The notes below the pieces were generated by a model, which did no database searches, was not told the origin of the DNA, and saw only the letters and a program-made list of their open reading frames with translations. A program made the position numbers and the translations under genes. From NCBI RefSeq assembly GCF_001570525.1, contig NZ_BBXC01000014.1:207458-271457 (forward strand): 64,000 bases of DNA, written 5' to 3'. This document shows, in pieces, positions 34,545 through 42,524 of this stretch. Numbering within the stretch: the stretch's first letter is position 1; every line of letters starts with the position of its first letter. Source of the DNA: Herbidospora sakaeratensis (GTDB lineage: Bacteria > Actinomycetota > Actinomycetes > Streptosporangiales > Streptosporangiaceae).

Positions 34545-34924
34545 TGACCGCGCAGACCGGCCGGTTCAGCGGCATCCACGTCATCGTCGAGTTCGAGGAC
34601 GCCGACCCGGCGCTCCTCGACGACGAGTCCCTGCTGCGCACCCTGCTGCCCAGGGCCATGAAGGAAGCGGGGGCGACCGTCATGGAGGTCGTCTCCCACC
34701 GGTTCGTCCCCCAGGGGGTCACCGTGCTGACCCTGCTGGCCGAGTCGCACGCCTCGCTGCACACCTACCCCCAGCACCGCGCCGCCTTCGTCGACGTCTT
34801 CACCTGCGGCGACCGGGCCGACCCCCGCAAGGCCGTGAGCGTCTTGGCCGCGGAGCTGACACCGGGCCGCGTGACGACGAGGATCATCGGCAGAGGCGGC
34901 CGGCGAGTGGAGGCGACCCTGTGA
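34544..34924 (+). CDS. speD: S-adenosylmethionine decarboxylase proenzyme
   Basis: 126 residues, the compact bacterial class 1B form. The self-cleavage site is intact: AESHASLHTYP, where chain cutting before Ser creates the pyruvoyl cofactor, followed by the catalytic motif DVFTCG. It supplies decarboxylated AdoMet for spermidine synthesis. The ATG overlaps the decarboxylase stop (TGATG), and its end overlaps the next start by four bases, so all three genes are translationally coupled. Confidence 0.93.
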   Translation: MTAQTGRFSGIHVIVEFEDADPALLDDESLLRTLLPRAMKEAGATVMEVVSHRFVPQGVTVLTLLAESHASLHTYPQHRAAFVDVFTCGDRADPRKAVSVLAAELTPGRVTTRIIGRGGRRVEATL

Positions 34925-35778
34925 TCGAACACGACGGACACCAGTGGATCGACGAGCCGACGACCCGGGGCACCCGCCGGCTGTGGCGGGTCGACGCCGT
35001 GCTCCACGAGGAGACGACCCCGTTCCAGGACGTCCTGGTCGCCGTCACAGAGCAGGGCGCGAGCCTGTTCTGCGGCGGCGAGCGCCAGTCGACCGAGCTC
35101 AGCCAGCTCGTCTACCACGAGGCCCTGGTCATCCCCCCGGCGCTGCTCGCCGACCGGCTCGACCGCTGCCTGGTCGTCGGGTCGAGCGAGGGGGTGGCCT
35201 GCCAGATCCTCGCCGAGGCGGGCGCCCATGTCGTCGACCACGTCGACATCGACCGGCGGGCGGTCCGGATCTGCGCCGACCACCTGCCCTACGGCTACAC
35301 CGTCGCCGAGCTCGCCGCCGCCGAACGGGGGACCGGCCCGATCCGCGTGCACTACGAAGACGGCTACGCCTTCCTCGAGTCGGCCGCCGGCTACGACGTC
35401 ATCGTCGTCGACCTGCCCGACGAGAGCCCCGAGGGCGACGCCCAGCACGACCGCCTCTACGGCGCCGAGTTCCTGCGGATGTGCCGCAAGGCGCTGGCCC
35501 CCGGCGGCGTCGTGTCGACCCAGGCCGGCTGCATGACCCTGTGGCGCAACGACACGCTGCGCCGCTCGTGGGGCCGCTTCACCACGGCGTTCCCGACGGT
35601 CGTCTACTACGGCTCCGACGAGCACGAGTGGGCGTTCGTCAGCGCCCGCGCCGACACCCTGGCCGACCCGGTCGCCTTCATGCGCGACCGGCTGGCCCGC
35701 CTGCCCTACCGCCCCGTCTCGATCGACGACGCGGCGCTGACCGGCAACACCGTGCCGCCCCGATCGCTCAGGGGCTAG
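34921..35778 (+). CDS. speE: Spermidine synthase-like aminopropyltransferase
   Basis: 285 residues. The beta-strand N-domain (LWRVDAVLHEETTPFQDVLVAV, STELSQLVYHEALV) and the Rossmann domain are those of spermidine synthases; the YHE of the synthase motif is kept. The nucleotide loop is VVGSSEGVACQIL instead of GGGDGG, and the gate-keeping DxTDP loop reads VVDLPDESPEGD. The activity is supported by the operon with speD and the decarboxylase; the amine acceptor may differ. GTG start in a GTGA overlap. Its stop shares bases with the convergent small gene. Confidence 0.85.
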   Translation: MIEHDGHQWIDEPTTRGTRRLWRVDAVLHEETTPFQDVLVAVTEQGASLFCGGERQSTELSQLVYHEALVIPPALLADRLDRCLVVGSSEGVACQILAEAGAHVVDHVDIDRRAVRICADHLPYGYTVAELAAAERGTGPIRVHYEDGYAFLESAAGYDVIVVDLPDESPEGDAQHDRLYGAEFLRMCRKALAPGGVVSTQAGCMTLWRNDTLRRSWGRFTTAFPTVVYYGSDEHEWAFVSARADTLADPVAFMRDRLARLPYRPVSIDDAALTGNTVPPRSLRG

Positions 35779-35948
35779 GAGCCCTGCTGGGAGCCCTGCG
35801 AGGAGATCTCGGCCGTCCGTTCGCGGAGCCGGTCGCGGATCTCCTCGGGGGTGTAGGCCCGGCGTCGCCGTTCGGCGCGGACCGCCACCACTCCGGTCGC
35901 CGCTACGCCCGCGAACGCGGCCAGGCCCAGGATTTTCCACCAGCGCAT
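35775..35948 (-). CDS. Small single-span membrane protein
   Basis: 57 residues: MRWWKILGLAAFAGVAATG, a single membrane helix at ~4-24, then a basic turn (RAERRRRAYTPEEIRDRLRERTAEIS) and a Gln/Ser tail. The frame is clean and carries the typical high GC3. Its TAG stop overlaps the TAG of the convergent speE-like gene within CTAG. The function is unknown. It is divergent from the gene at 35966, with 17 bases between the starts. Confidence 0.7.
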   Translation of the reverse strand: MRWWKILGLAAFAGVAATGVVAVRAERRRRAYTPEEIRDRLRERTAEISSQGSQQGS

Positions 35949-35965
35949 GTGCTTAGGTTACCGAT

Positions 35966-36592
35966 ATGAGCGGCATCACCCTCGACGAAGCGCTGACCCA
36001 GACCCGGACCGGTGACGTCTGGGTGTTCCGCGGCCGTTCGGTCCCCGACCGGGCGATCCAGATGACGACCAACAGCCCGGTGAACCACGTCGGCATGTCG
36101 GTCGTGATCGACGATCTGCCGCCGCTGATGTGGCACGCCGAGCTCGGCCGTTCCCTCACCGACATGTGGACCGGCACCCGCCAGCGCGGCGTGCAGCTCC
36201 ACGACCTGCGCGAGGCCGTGGTGACCTGGTCGAACCGATACGGCCAGCGCGGCTGGCTGCGCCAGCTCCAGCCCGACGTGACCCGCGAGATGGAAGACGC
36301 CGTACTCAAGACGATCGCCCGCCTCGACGGCACCCCCTTCCCATCGACGGCGCGGTTGGCGGGCCGGTGGCTGCAGGGCCGGCTGCCGTCACGGCGGTCG
36401 CGCGACATGGCGCTGGAGTCGGCCTACTGCGCCGAGGTGGTGGCGGTCACCTACGAGGCGATGGGCCTGCTGACCAACCGCAAGGCGGCCAACTGGTACG
36501 ACCCGGGCCGCTTCTGGAGCGGCGACCGGCTCGACCTGGCGACGGGCTACCGGCTGGGCGACGAGATCGCGGTCGACATCCCGAAGGTGTAG
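35966..36592 (+). CDS. NlpC/P60-superfamily (permuted papain-like) protein
   Basis: 208 residues, no signal peptide. VWVFRGRSVPDRAIQMTTNSP then NHVGMSVV supplies a candidate catalytic His (~44), and YCAEVVAVTYEAMG a candidate Cys (~154). This order, His before Cys, is that of permuted YiiX/YebB-type NlpC/P60 proteins. Such enzymes act as amidases or acyltransferases on lipids or peptides. The substrate is unknown. It starts four-to-ten bases after an AGGTTACCGAT stretch without a good ribosome site. The gene is separate from the BtrH-like gene by 190 bases in which I see no feature. Confidence 0.65.
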   Translation: MSGITLDEALTQTRTGDVWVFRGRSVPDRAIQMTTNSPVNHVGMSVVIDDLPPLMWHAELGRSLTDMWTGTRQRGVQLHDLREAVVTWSNRYGQRGWLRQLQPDVTREMEDAVLKTIARLDGTPFPSTARLAGRWLQGRLPSRRSRDMALESAYCAEVVAVTYEAMGLLTNRKAANWYDPGRFWSGDRLDLATGYRLGDEIAVDIPKV

Positions 36593-36782
36593 GTTCGGGC
36601 GTGGCGGGCTCCACCGCCCAACCTCCTTCAGCGGGTCTCCACGCGGCCCGCCGCACGCGGAGGCAAAGGGGACCTCATCGCCTCTGGAGCGCGGCGGATC
36701 CGTGCACGGCGACCACCGAAGCGGCCGAAGCGAGCATCGCGGGCGTGGACCGGGTGTTCGCGTGCGCCGCGATGGAGTCGTC

Positions 36783-38033
36783 ATGACCGGCAAGAAGCAG
36801 CTGAAGGCGCGCATCCGGGCGCGCATGGCCAAGACGGGCGAGAGCTACACCACCGCCCGCCTGCACGTCGCGGGCGCGGCCGGGCCGCAGACCGACCACG
36901 GCTGGACCCTCCACGGCGGCCGCCACTCCGCCTCGGCGGCGGTGGCCAACCTCCTGCGCAACGGCGGCCACCCCGTCAGCGAGCCGCTCGTCTACCTCGC
37001 CGGGGGAGGGCTCGGCGCGGGCTACATCCTGTGGGAGTTCAAGCGGCACGAGTCGGCCACCGTCGTGCTGGGCTTCCGCAACCGCTGGCAGTATCCGCAG
37101 AAGTGGATGGACACCACGCTGACCCGGCTCGGGGTGCCGTTCGACGTGCACACCACCGGCGGGGCGAAGGGCGCGTCGGCGCGGCTGTCGGCCGAACTCG
37201 CGGCTGGCCGGGCGTGCGTGGTGCTGCCCGACCTCTACCACGTCGGCTACTGGCACGCCCCGGCGATCCTCGACGGCTACGGCGGGCACCCGATCGTGGT
37301 CTACCGGGAGGACGGCGACGGCGTCTGGGTCGACGACCGCAACCTCGCGCCGCTGCGTGTCGACCGGTCGCGGCTCGACGCGGCGCGGGCGCGGGTGGGG
37401 TCGTACAAGAACATGCTGCACGCCGTCACCCCCGCCGAGCCTCGGCTGGAGGAGGCGGTGCTGGCCGGCCTCCGCGACTGCGCCGCCCACCTGAGCGGCG
37501 CCTCCGACTCGTTCTCGTTGCCGGCCTGGCGCAAGTGGAGCCGGACCGTCGTCGACGGCTCGGCCGCGAAGGGCTGGCCCAAGGTCTTCGCCGACGGCCG
37601 CGGCCTGGCCGGGGCCATGTTGTCGATCTGGGAGGCCGTCGAACCGGTCGGCACCGACGGCGGCAACCACCGCGACCTGTTCGCCGACGGCCTCGACGAG
37701 GCGGCCGACCTCCTTGGCCTGCCGCTGCACGACCTCGCGGCGGAGTTCCGGCGCATCCACGGCTTGTGGCACGAGTTCGCCGAGACGGCCCTGCCGGAGT
37801 CGGGCAACCGGCGACTGCGCGAACTCACCGCGGCGGTGCGTGCGGCCGTGGCCGAGGGCTCGGCCGGTGCGGCGGACGCGGAGTCGGCGGCGGCGGAACT
37901 GTGGGCGCTGAAGGCGGAGGCGACGCCTCCGGAGCCCGGTTTCTTCCCGGCGCTGAGCGAACGGCTCGCGGAGATCTTCCACGCCGAGACGGCGGCCGTC
38001 GCGGCCCTGCGTGCGGTACTTCCGGCGCAGTAG
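36783..38033 (+). CDS. BtrH N-terminal domain / DUF4872-like protein
   Basis: 416 residues. A short basic head (MTGKKQLKARIRARMAKTGESYTTARLH) precedes a papain-like BtrH-type domain (~40-200): GGRHSASAAVANLL, GGGLGAGYILWEF, GRACVVLPDLYHVGYWH, HPIVVYREDGDGVWVDD. A helical DUF4872-type C-terminal part follows. BtrH itself transfers an acyl side chain in butirosin synthesis; the usual active-site Cys near SCGP is not evident here (SASAA instead), so catalysis is doubtful. ATG 36783 is used; upstream in-frame codons lack a ribosome site. Confidence 0.65.
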   Translation: MTGKKQLKARIRARMAKTGESYTTARLHVAGAAGPQTDHGWTLHGGRHSASAAVANLLRNGGHPVSEPLVYLAGGGLGAGYILWEFKRHESATVVLGFRNRWQYPQKWMDTTLTRLGVPFDVHTTGGAKGASARLSAELAAGRACVVLPDLYHVGYWHAPAILDGYGGHPIVVYREDGDGVWVDDRNLAPLRVDRSRLDAARARVGSYKNMLHAVTPAEPRLEEAVLAGLRDCAAHLSGASDSFSLPAWRKWSRTVVDGSAAKGWPKVFADGRGLAGAMLSIWEAVEPVGTDGGNHRDLFADGLDEAADLLGLPLHDLAAEFRRIHGLWHEFAETALPESGNRRLRELTAAVRAAVAEGSAGAADAESAAAELWALKAEATPPEPGFFPALSERLAEIFHAETAAVAALRAVLPAQ

Positions 38034-38093
38034 GGACCGTGTGCCGGGCTCGCCATGGTGGGCCCGGCATCCGGGGGACCGGCGCGGCTCATC

Positions 38094-38588
38094 TCATCGG
38101 AAGGAGTTCCGATTGAACACGATGAACGTCCTCGTCTTCCGGCAGCCCGGTGGGACCAGATCGGCGTCCGGTGATCTCGGGTCCGACGATTTCCAATAGC
38201 TTCCGCCCGCCGAGATCGAATCACCGTCCATGATCGATCGTGAGTCCGGGAGCCGGATGCCACGCTTGCCGTCACGCAGAAGCGGGCTGGTTCCGGCGGG
38301 CCAGATGGGGATCATCAACTCCGCGTCGCTCAGTCCTCTGCTGGACGTGACCAGGAGGCAGGCGTCGTCGGCGCTGTAGGTGAGCCTGCCGGTGACCTGG
38401 CGATGGGGCGAGGAGGATCGATTATGGAGGATGAGAATCGGGTCTGTTCCGGTCGAGGTGAAATCGGGTGCGGGGGAGGTCGTCATCTCCGCCGCCGGTG
38501 CTCCCTCCTGCACGCCCGGGTCGCCGGAGGAGACGCCACAGGAGACAAGGAGCATCGCCGCCGCGACCGCAGTGTGGATTCGGCCCAT
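38094..38588 (-). CDS. Secreted lipoprotein of unknown function
   Basis: 164 residues. The signal MGRIHTAVAAAMLLVSC has a lipobox with Cys17. A Pro/Thr linker precedes a small beta-rich domain (ADDACLLVTSS, LMIPIWPAGTSPLLRDGKRGIRLPDS). No family is recognised. GC content is lower than in neighbours and codon use is less biased, suggesting transfer. The frame is open upstream without a stop into the remains of the protease at 38600-39396. An AAGAGA-type ribosome site precedes the ATG at 38588. Confidence 0.65.
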   Translation of the reverse strand: MGRIHTAVAAAMLLVSCGVSSGDPGVQEGAPAAEMTTSPAPDFTSTGTDPILILHNRSSSPHRQVTGRLTYSADDACLLVTSSRGLSDAELMIPIWPAGTSPLLRDGKRGIRLPDSRSIMDGDSISAGGSYWKSSDPRSPDADLVPPGCRKTRTFIVFNRNSFR

Positions 38589-38599
38589 GCTGTTGTTTT

Positions 38600-39396
38600 T
38601 TCTCTTCACGTCTTTCCTGGGAAAACGGATGAGCCACCGGCCGGAGTCCGGTCGACGACCCATCCGCGGTGGGATCGTTCTGATCACGAATCTGTCCACG
38701 TGGGTGCCGGCGCAGTAGATGGTCGCGCCGTTATCCCCTAAGGGTCCTCCCATGTGGATTCCGTAAGCGGTGCCGGCATTGAACCACGGGCCACCGCTGT
38801 CGCCCCCGCTGCAGCCGGTCGGCTCCTGCATGTGGGCGATGAAGAGGTTGTGGAGCCCATCTCCTGAGGAGACGTTGACATCCCGGATCGTGGTGCACGT
38901 TCGCCCTGGGCTTCGGCGTAGCGTTTCTCTCCCCAGCCCCAGTAGAAGGTACGGGTGGGGTCCATCGTGCCGTGTGTGTATATCCGATGTCCCCGTTGGA
39001 ACCCTGGTGTGACCAGACGCTCGTAATCCTCGTGCCGCCGCCGTCGCCACCCTGATTGGCGTAGTCCACGGTTGAGTTGACGCAGTGTCCGGCGGTGCCG
39101 AGACGCTTTGTCTCGGTGGTGGCGTATTTGAAATTGAATCCAGCTGTGCAGCCGTTGGCGAGATATCCGCCGCCCCGAATCCAGTTGTCCATTTTCCGAA
39201 CTCGCACGCCGCTGGACAGCACGGTTTCGACGGTGATTTTCGGGTTTTCCGCGGGGCTCTTGGGCTGATGCGGGAAAGCAGTGATTCTCGGCCGGGCATT
39301 CTTGGTGAATGTCGAATGCGTATTCGCCCGACGGGCGGATCCGGCGGGAGACGGTTTGGTCGCGTCCTTCCGAACCCGCGCCGACGTGTGCGCCAC
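38600..39396 (-). pseudogene. Frameshifted trypsin-like (S1 family) serine protease remnant
   Basis: Parts of one protease lie in three frames. Frame 1: NGCTAGFNF, TAGHC (catalytic His) and GSNGDIGYTH (catalytic Asp). The frame then shifts in the AC run at 38971-38982 to frame 2: GTMDPTRTFYWGWGEKRYAEAQG. Near 38895-38912 it shifts to frame 3, apparently with loss of about ten codons: RTCTTIRDVNV, HMQEPTGCSGGDSGGPWF (catalytic Ser) and YGIHMGGP. All triad residues remain but no single frame encodes the enzyme. The signal peptide is missing and there is no own stop before the lipoprotein gene. Lower GC agrees with a decayed, perhaps acquired, segment. A sequencing error at two points is the alternative. 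Confidence 0.8.
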
Positions 39397-39614
39397 AGGC
39401 GCACGGCGCGGGCACCTTCGAAGCTGCGCGACCCGGTCGAGGACGCCGACGCCTGTGACCCGGTTCAGGCAGGTCTACGAGGGCCGTTTCACGGGCGACC
39501 CCGCTTCGCGCGCCGGATTCCCGCCAACGCGGTCGACTCGCTCATCTCGCTGGGCCCCGGCCATCCTGCCCGCCCGGCCAGCTCGAGGTGTTCGTGCGGG
39601 GCTTCGCGGCGACC

Positions 39615-39974
39615 ATGATGGGTCGCATGATCTGGAGGTGTGGTCTCGGCGCCCTGCTCGCGGCGGTGGTCGCGGGCGTGGCGTGGCTCTACGGGATCTG
39701 GGCCGGCGCGTTCCTCGAACTCAGGGCCACCGGCGAGTACTGCTCCGGTGGCCCGCTCGACTTCCCGGCCACGACCTGGAGCTGGTTGCCTCTCAGCCAC
39801 GAGTGCCTCTACGCCGACGGCACCACGCAGGAGCTGGTCCCCGCCGGGGTGAACCTGGTCGTCGACGGGTGCCTGATGGTCGTGCTCGCCTGCGGGCTGG
39901 CGGCCTGGCGGGTCAGGGCCGCTTCGGCGGGGTCTCGCCCGAGCCCCTCGCCTGGAGTGTCACCGGGACGGTGA
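39615..39974 (+). CDS. Small membrane protein of unknown function
   Basis: About 119 residues. Two membrane segments: ~8-30 (LGALLAAVVAGVAWLYGIWAG) and ~85-105 (VDGCLMVVLACGLAAW), enclosing an outside loop with two cysteines (EYCSGG, SHECLY). ATG codons at 39615, 39618 and 39627 are all possible. Its end overlaps the convergent LacI gene by 62 bases, which lowers certainty. The ~215 bases before it (39397-39614) hold no feature I can support. Confidence 0.5.
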   Translation: MMGRMIWRCGLGALLAAVVAGVAWLYGIWAGAFLELRATGEYCSGGPLDFPATTWSWLPLSHECLYADGTTQELVPAGVNLVVDGCLMVVLACGLAAWRVRAASAGSRPSPSPGVSPGR

Positions 39975-40935
39975 CCTTGCGGACCGGGGTCGACGGGTCG
40001 GCGATGCGGGTGCGGAGCATCGTGATGGCCGTGTCGCCGATGGCCGCGTCGTCCTGGGCGACCACCGTCAGGTCGGGGCGCAGCAGGGTCGCGAGTTCGG
40101 AGTCGTCGAAGCCGACGATCGCCACGTCGTCGTGGTGGTCGCGGAACCAGCGGACCGTCTCGACGCTGAGTGTCGCGTTCCCGGTGATGACGGCGGTCGC
40201 CGGGGCCGGGCCCGACAGGGCGGTCTCGAGGGCGCGGTGGATGCGGTCGCGCTCTATCGGGCCGGTGTGGATCATGGCGTCGGCGGGGCCGCCCTGGGCG
40301 CGCAGGCAGGCGCGGAAGGCGGTGGCGCGTTCCTGGGCGGTGTAGATGCGCTCGTCGTCGCCGATGTAGGCGATGCGGCGGTGGCCGTGGGCGACCAGGT
40401 GGGCGAAGGCGGTCTCGATGCCGGCGACGTTGTCGGACAACACGCAGTCGACCTCGAGGCCGAGCACGGGGCGGTCGACGGCGACGAGTGACAGACCGGC
40501 CGCGAGTTCGGGCACCAGGTAGCCGTGGTCGGCGCCGATGGGTTCGAGCAGGATGCCGTCGAAGCGGCGGCGGCACATCGACTCGACCACGTGGCGCTCG
40601 ATCTTCTCGTCGTCCTCGGTGGAGGCGGCGAGCACCATGAGGCCGGCGGCGCGGGCGGCGCGTTCGACCGCGCGCAGCACCGGGTTGACGTGGGAGAGCT
40701 GCCGGACGGCCGCGCCGAGGGTGCCGGTCACGCCCAGGCGCAGGTGGCGGGCGCGTTCGTCGGGGCGGTAGTCGAGGGCCGCGATGGCGCTCCTGACCCG
40801 TTCGACCAGTTCGGCGCCGACGGTCGCGTCGTCGTTGACGACCCGGCTGACCGTCCGCAGCGCCACGCCCGCCTCGCGGGCGACGTCGACCATCGTCGGC
40901 CTGCGGCCCTTCCGCGCCCTCGGCTTCTCCTGCAT
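39913..40935 (-). CDS. LacI family regulator of the mannoside utilisation regulon
   Basis: 340 residues. Helix-turn-helix and hinge at ~14-70 (TMVDVAREAGVALRTVSRVVNDD, DYRPDERARHLRLG); effector domain includes GAAVRQLSHVNPVL, DGILLEPIGADHGYLVPELAAG, VDRPVLGLEVDCVLSDNVAG, GHRRIAYIGDDER and IVGFDDSELATLLRPDLTVV. It is divergent from the ABC/alpha-mannosidase operon with 162 bases between. The palindrome at 41037-41052 is its likely target. The same operator and promoter recur at 1236-1281, so it probably also controls the secreted hydrolase at the left edge. Confidence 0.88.
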   Translation of the reverse strand: MQEKPRARKGRRPTMVDVAREAGVALRTVSRVVNDDATVGAELVERVRSAIAALDYRPDERARHLRLGVTGTLGAAVRQLSHVNPVLRAVERAARAAGLMVLAASTEDDEKIERHVVESMCRRRFDGILLEPIGADHGYLVPELAAGLSLVAVDRPVLGLEVDCVLSDNVAGIETAFAHLVAHGHRRIAYIGDDERIYTAQERATAFRACLRAQGGPADAMIHTGPIERDRIHRALETALSGPAPATAVITGNATLSVETVRWFRDHHDDVAIVGFDDSELATLLRPDLTVVAQDDAAIGDTAITMLRTRIADPSTPVRKVTVPVTLQARGSGETPPKRP

Positions 40936-41005
40936 CCGCCTATCATCCGCATGATCGCCCGTTGACGCCATTCGGCCCGTGACCAATTCGTTGCCCGCCT
41001 CGCTC

Positions 41006-41052
41006 TTGAAACCTCCGCGCAACACTCTACGGTATCGGGATAACGTTATCTC
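41006..41052 (+). promoter_or_regulatory. Promoter with LacI-type operator of the mannosidase operon
   Basis: -35 TTGAAA (41006-41011), 16-base spacer, -10 TACGGT (41028-41033), then GGGATAACGTTATCTC (41037-41052), a 16-base palindrome with one mismatched pair, over the start of transcription. Compared with the minus-strand module at 1236-1281, the -35, the -10 and the operator core are identical and the spacers differ at two bases. Repression by the adjacent LacI protein is inferred. Confidence 0.85.
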
Positions 41053-41097
41053 AATCGGCTTCGGGGAGCCGGATCGGCAACGAGGAGGGCTGTGCTG

Positions 41098-42396
41098 ATG
41101 CGCAGAACTTTGATATTCGGCCTGGCCGCGGTGCTGGCGGCGGCCGGTTGTGGCGTGGGCGAGACCTCCCAGCCGGAGGGCGGCGCGAGCGCCTCGTCCG
41201 GCGGCAAGGTGGAGCTGAGCTTCCTGGTCTTCGAGACGCCCAACCTGAACGCGGCGTTCTGGGACGCCGCCATCGCGCGGGCCTCGGCGAAGGTCCCCGA
41301 GGTGACCATCAAGAAGCTCGTGACGCCCAACATCGACCGCACGGCGTACGCCAAGCAGCTCGACGCGGCCGGCAACCTGCCCGACATCCTGCAGTCGGTC
41401 AACCCCGCCGGGTTCGCCCAGGCGGGCAAGCTGGCGCCGTTCACCGATGAGGAGCTCAAGAACTTCATCGCGCCGAAGGCGGGGGCGATCGGGGGCAAGG
41501 TCTACCAGCTCCCGTACAACACGCAGGTCATCCCGGTTGTCTACTACAACAAGGACATGTTCGCCAAAGCGGGCATCACTGCGACGCCGACGACGTACCA
41601 GGAGCTTCTGGACATCTCCAAGAAGCTGAAGGACGGCGGCACCACCCCGTTCATCGTGGGCGGCGGCGGCGCCGACACGTGGGCCGACATGTACCCGCTG
41701 ACCGGCACCGTGGCCACCGACGTCTACAAGAAGACGCCCGACTGGCTGCTCCAGCGCGCCCAGGGCAAGGTCAAGTTCACCGACCCCGACTTCGTGGCCG
41801 CCGCCAAGAAGATCGAGGACCTGGCCAAGAACGAGTACATCGACCCGGCCGGCCTGTCGCGCTCCTACGCCGACACCGAGCAGGCCTTCCGCGACGGCAA
41901 GGGCGCCATGTACCCCATGGGCTCCTGGTTCGCGACCTCGGCCGACGCCAACAAGCCGTCGTTCGAGGTCGGCGCCTTCCCGTGGCCGACCGACGACGGC
42001 TCCCCGGTCACCCCGACCTTCACCGGCGGCGGCACCCTGGTCAGCGCGACCGCCAAGAACGTCGAGCTGGCCAAGAAGTGGGCGCTGGCGTTCGACGAGG
42101 ACAAGGAGAACAACGACGCGTTCGTGAAGGCCGACGGCTCGATCCCGGCGATCAAGGGCTACACCCCGCCCGCCGACATGGGCCCGGTCTACAACGCGAC
42201 CGTCGCGATCTACCAGAAGGGCATGCAGGAGGGCTCGATCTTCGACGCCTTCTCGCAGGAGGCCGGCGACGGCGCGCTGCCCCCGGGCCTGGCCGACAAG
42301 GCCGCCCTCGGCGTGCAGGACCTGATCACCGGCAAGAAGAACGCCCAGCAGTTCGCCGAGTTCCTCGACGACGAGTACGCCAAGGCGACCCAGTAA
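41098..42396 (+). CDS. Extracellular sugar-binding lipoprotein (CUT1 class)
   Basis: 432 residues. The lipobox LAAAGC lipidates Cys18. The mature protein is a type 1 family solute-binding protein: FLVFETPNLNAAFWD, LPDILQSVNPAGFAQAGKLAPFTDEEL, YQLPYNTQVIPVVYYNKDMFAKAGI (classic CUT1 motif), TPFIVGGGGADTWADM, FRDGKGAMYPMGSWF. It captures an oligosaccharide, probably a manno-oligosaccharide given the GH38 gene in the same operon (inference). GAGGAGGG lies eight bases before ATG 41098. A strong stem-loop follows the gene. Confidence 0.9.
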   Translation: MRRTLIFGLAAVLAAAGCGVGETSQPEGGASASSGGKVELSFLVFETPNLNAAFWDAAIARASAKVPEVTIKKLVTPNIDRTAYAKQLDAAGNLPDILQSVNPAGFAQAGKLAPFTDEELKNFIAPKAGAIGGKVYQLPYNTQVIPVVYYNKDMFAKAGITATPTTYQELLDISKKLKDGGTTPFIVGGGGADTWADMYPLTGTVATDVYKKTPDWLLQRAQGKVKFTDPDFVAAAKKIEDLAKNEYIDPAGLSRSYADTEQAFRDGKGAMYPMGSWFATSADANKPSFEVGAFPWPTDDGSPVTPTFTGGGTLVSATAKNVELAKKWALAFDEDKENNDAFVKADGSIPAIKGYTPPADMGPVYNATVAIYQKGMQEGSIFDAFSQEAGDGALPPGLADKAALGVQDLITGKKNAQQFAEFLDDEYAKATQ

Positions 42397-42401
42397 CCCC
42401 G

Positions 42402-42524
42402 ATGACCCAGAACCGGACCCGCGGGGCGCGTGCACACGCGCCCCGCGCCCTCCCGATCCAGATCCCGCGGCGCAGGGCCCCGCGCCCCGGCCCGGCCCGC
42501 GAACCCGACGTGGTGGCCCGATGA
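42402..42524 (+). CDS. Doubtful 40-codon frame between binding protein and permease
   Basis: It starts with ATGACCCAGA, the same ten bases that start the true permease at 42521, and its TGA overlaps that ATG. The product is Arg/Pro-rich without a recognisable fold, and the frame contains the large stem-loop. No ribosome site precedes it. It may be an upstream peptide that couples translation to the permease, or chance after a small duplication. Confidence 0.2.
   Translation: MTQNRTRGARAHAPRALPIQIPRRRAPRPGPAREPDVVAR
42420..42447 (+). terminator. Intra-operon stem-loop after the binding-protein gene
   Basis: A perfect 13-base stem CGCGGGGCGCGTG / CACGCGCCCCGCG (formal CA loop) lies 24 bases after the binding-protein stop and before the permeases. 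Such structures stabilise or attenuate ABC operon mRNAs so that the binding protein is made in excess. It could act as a partial terminator. Confidence 0.7.
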
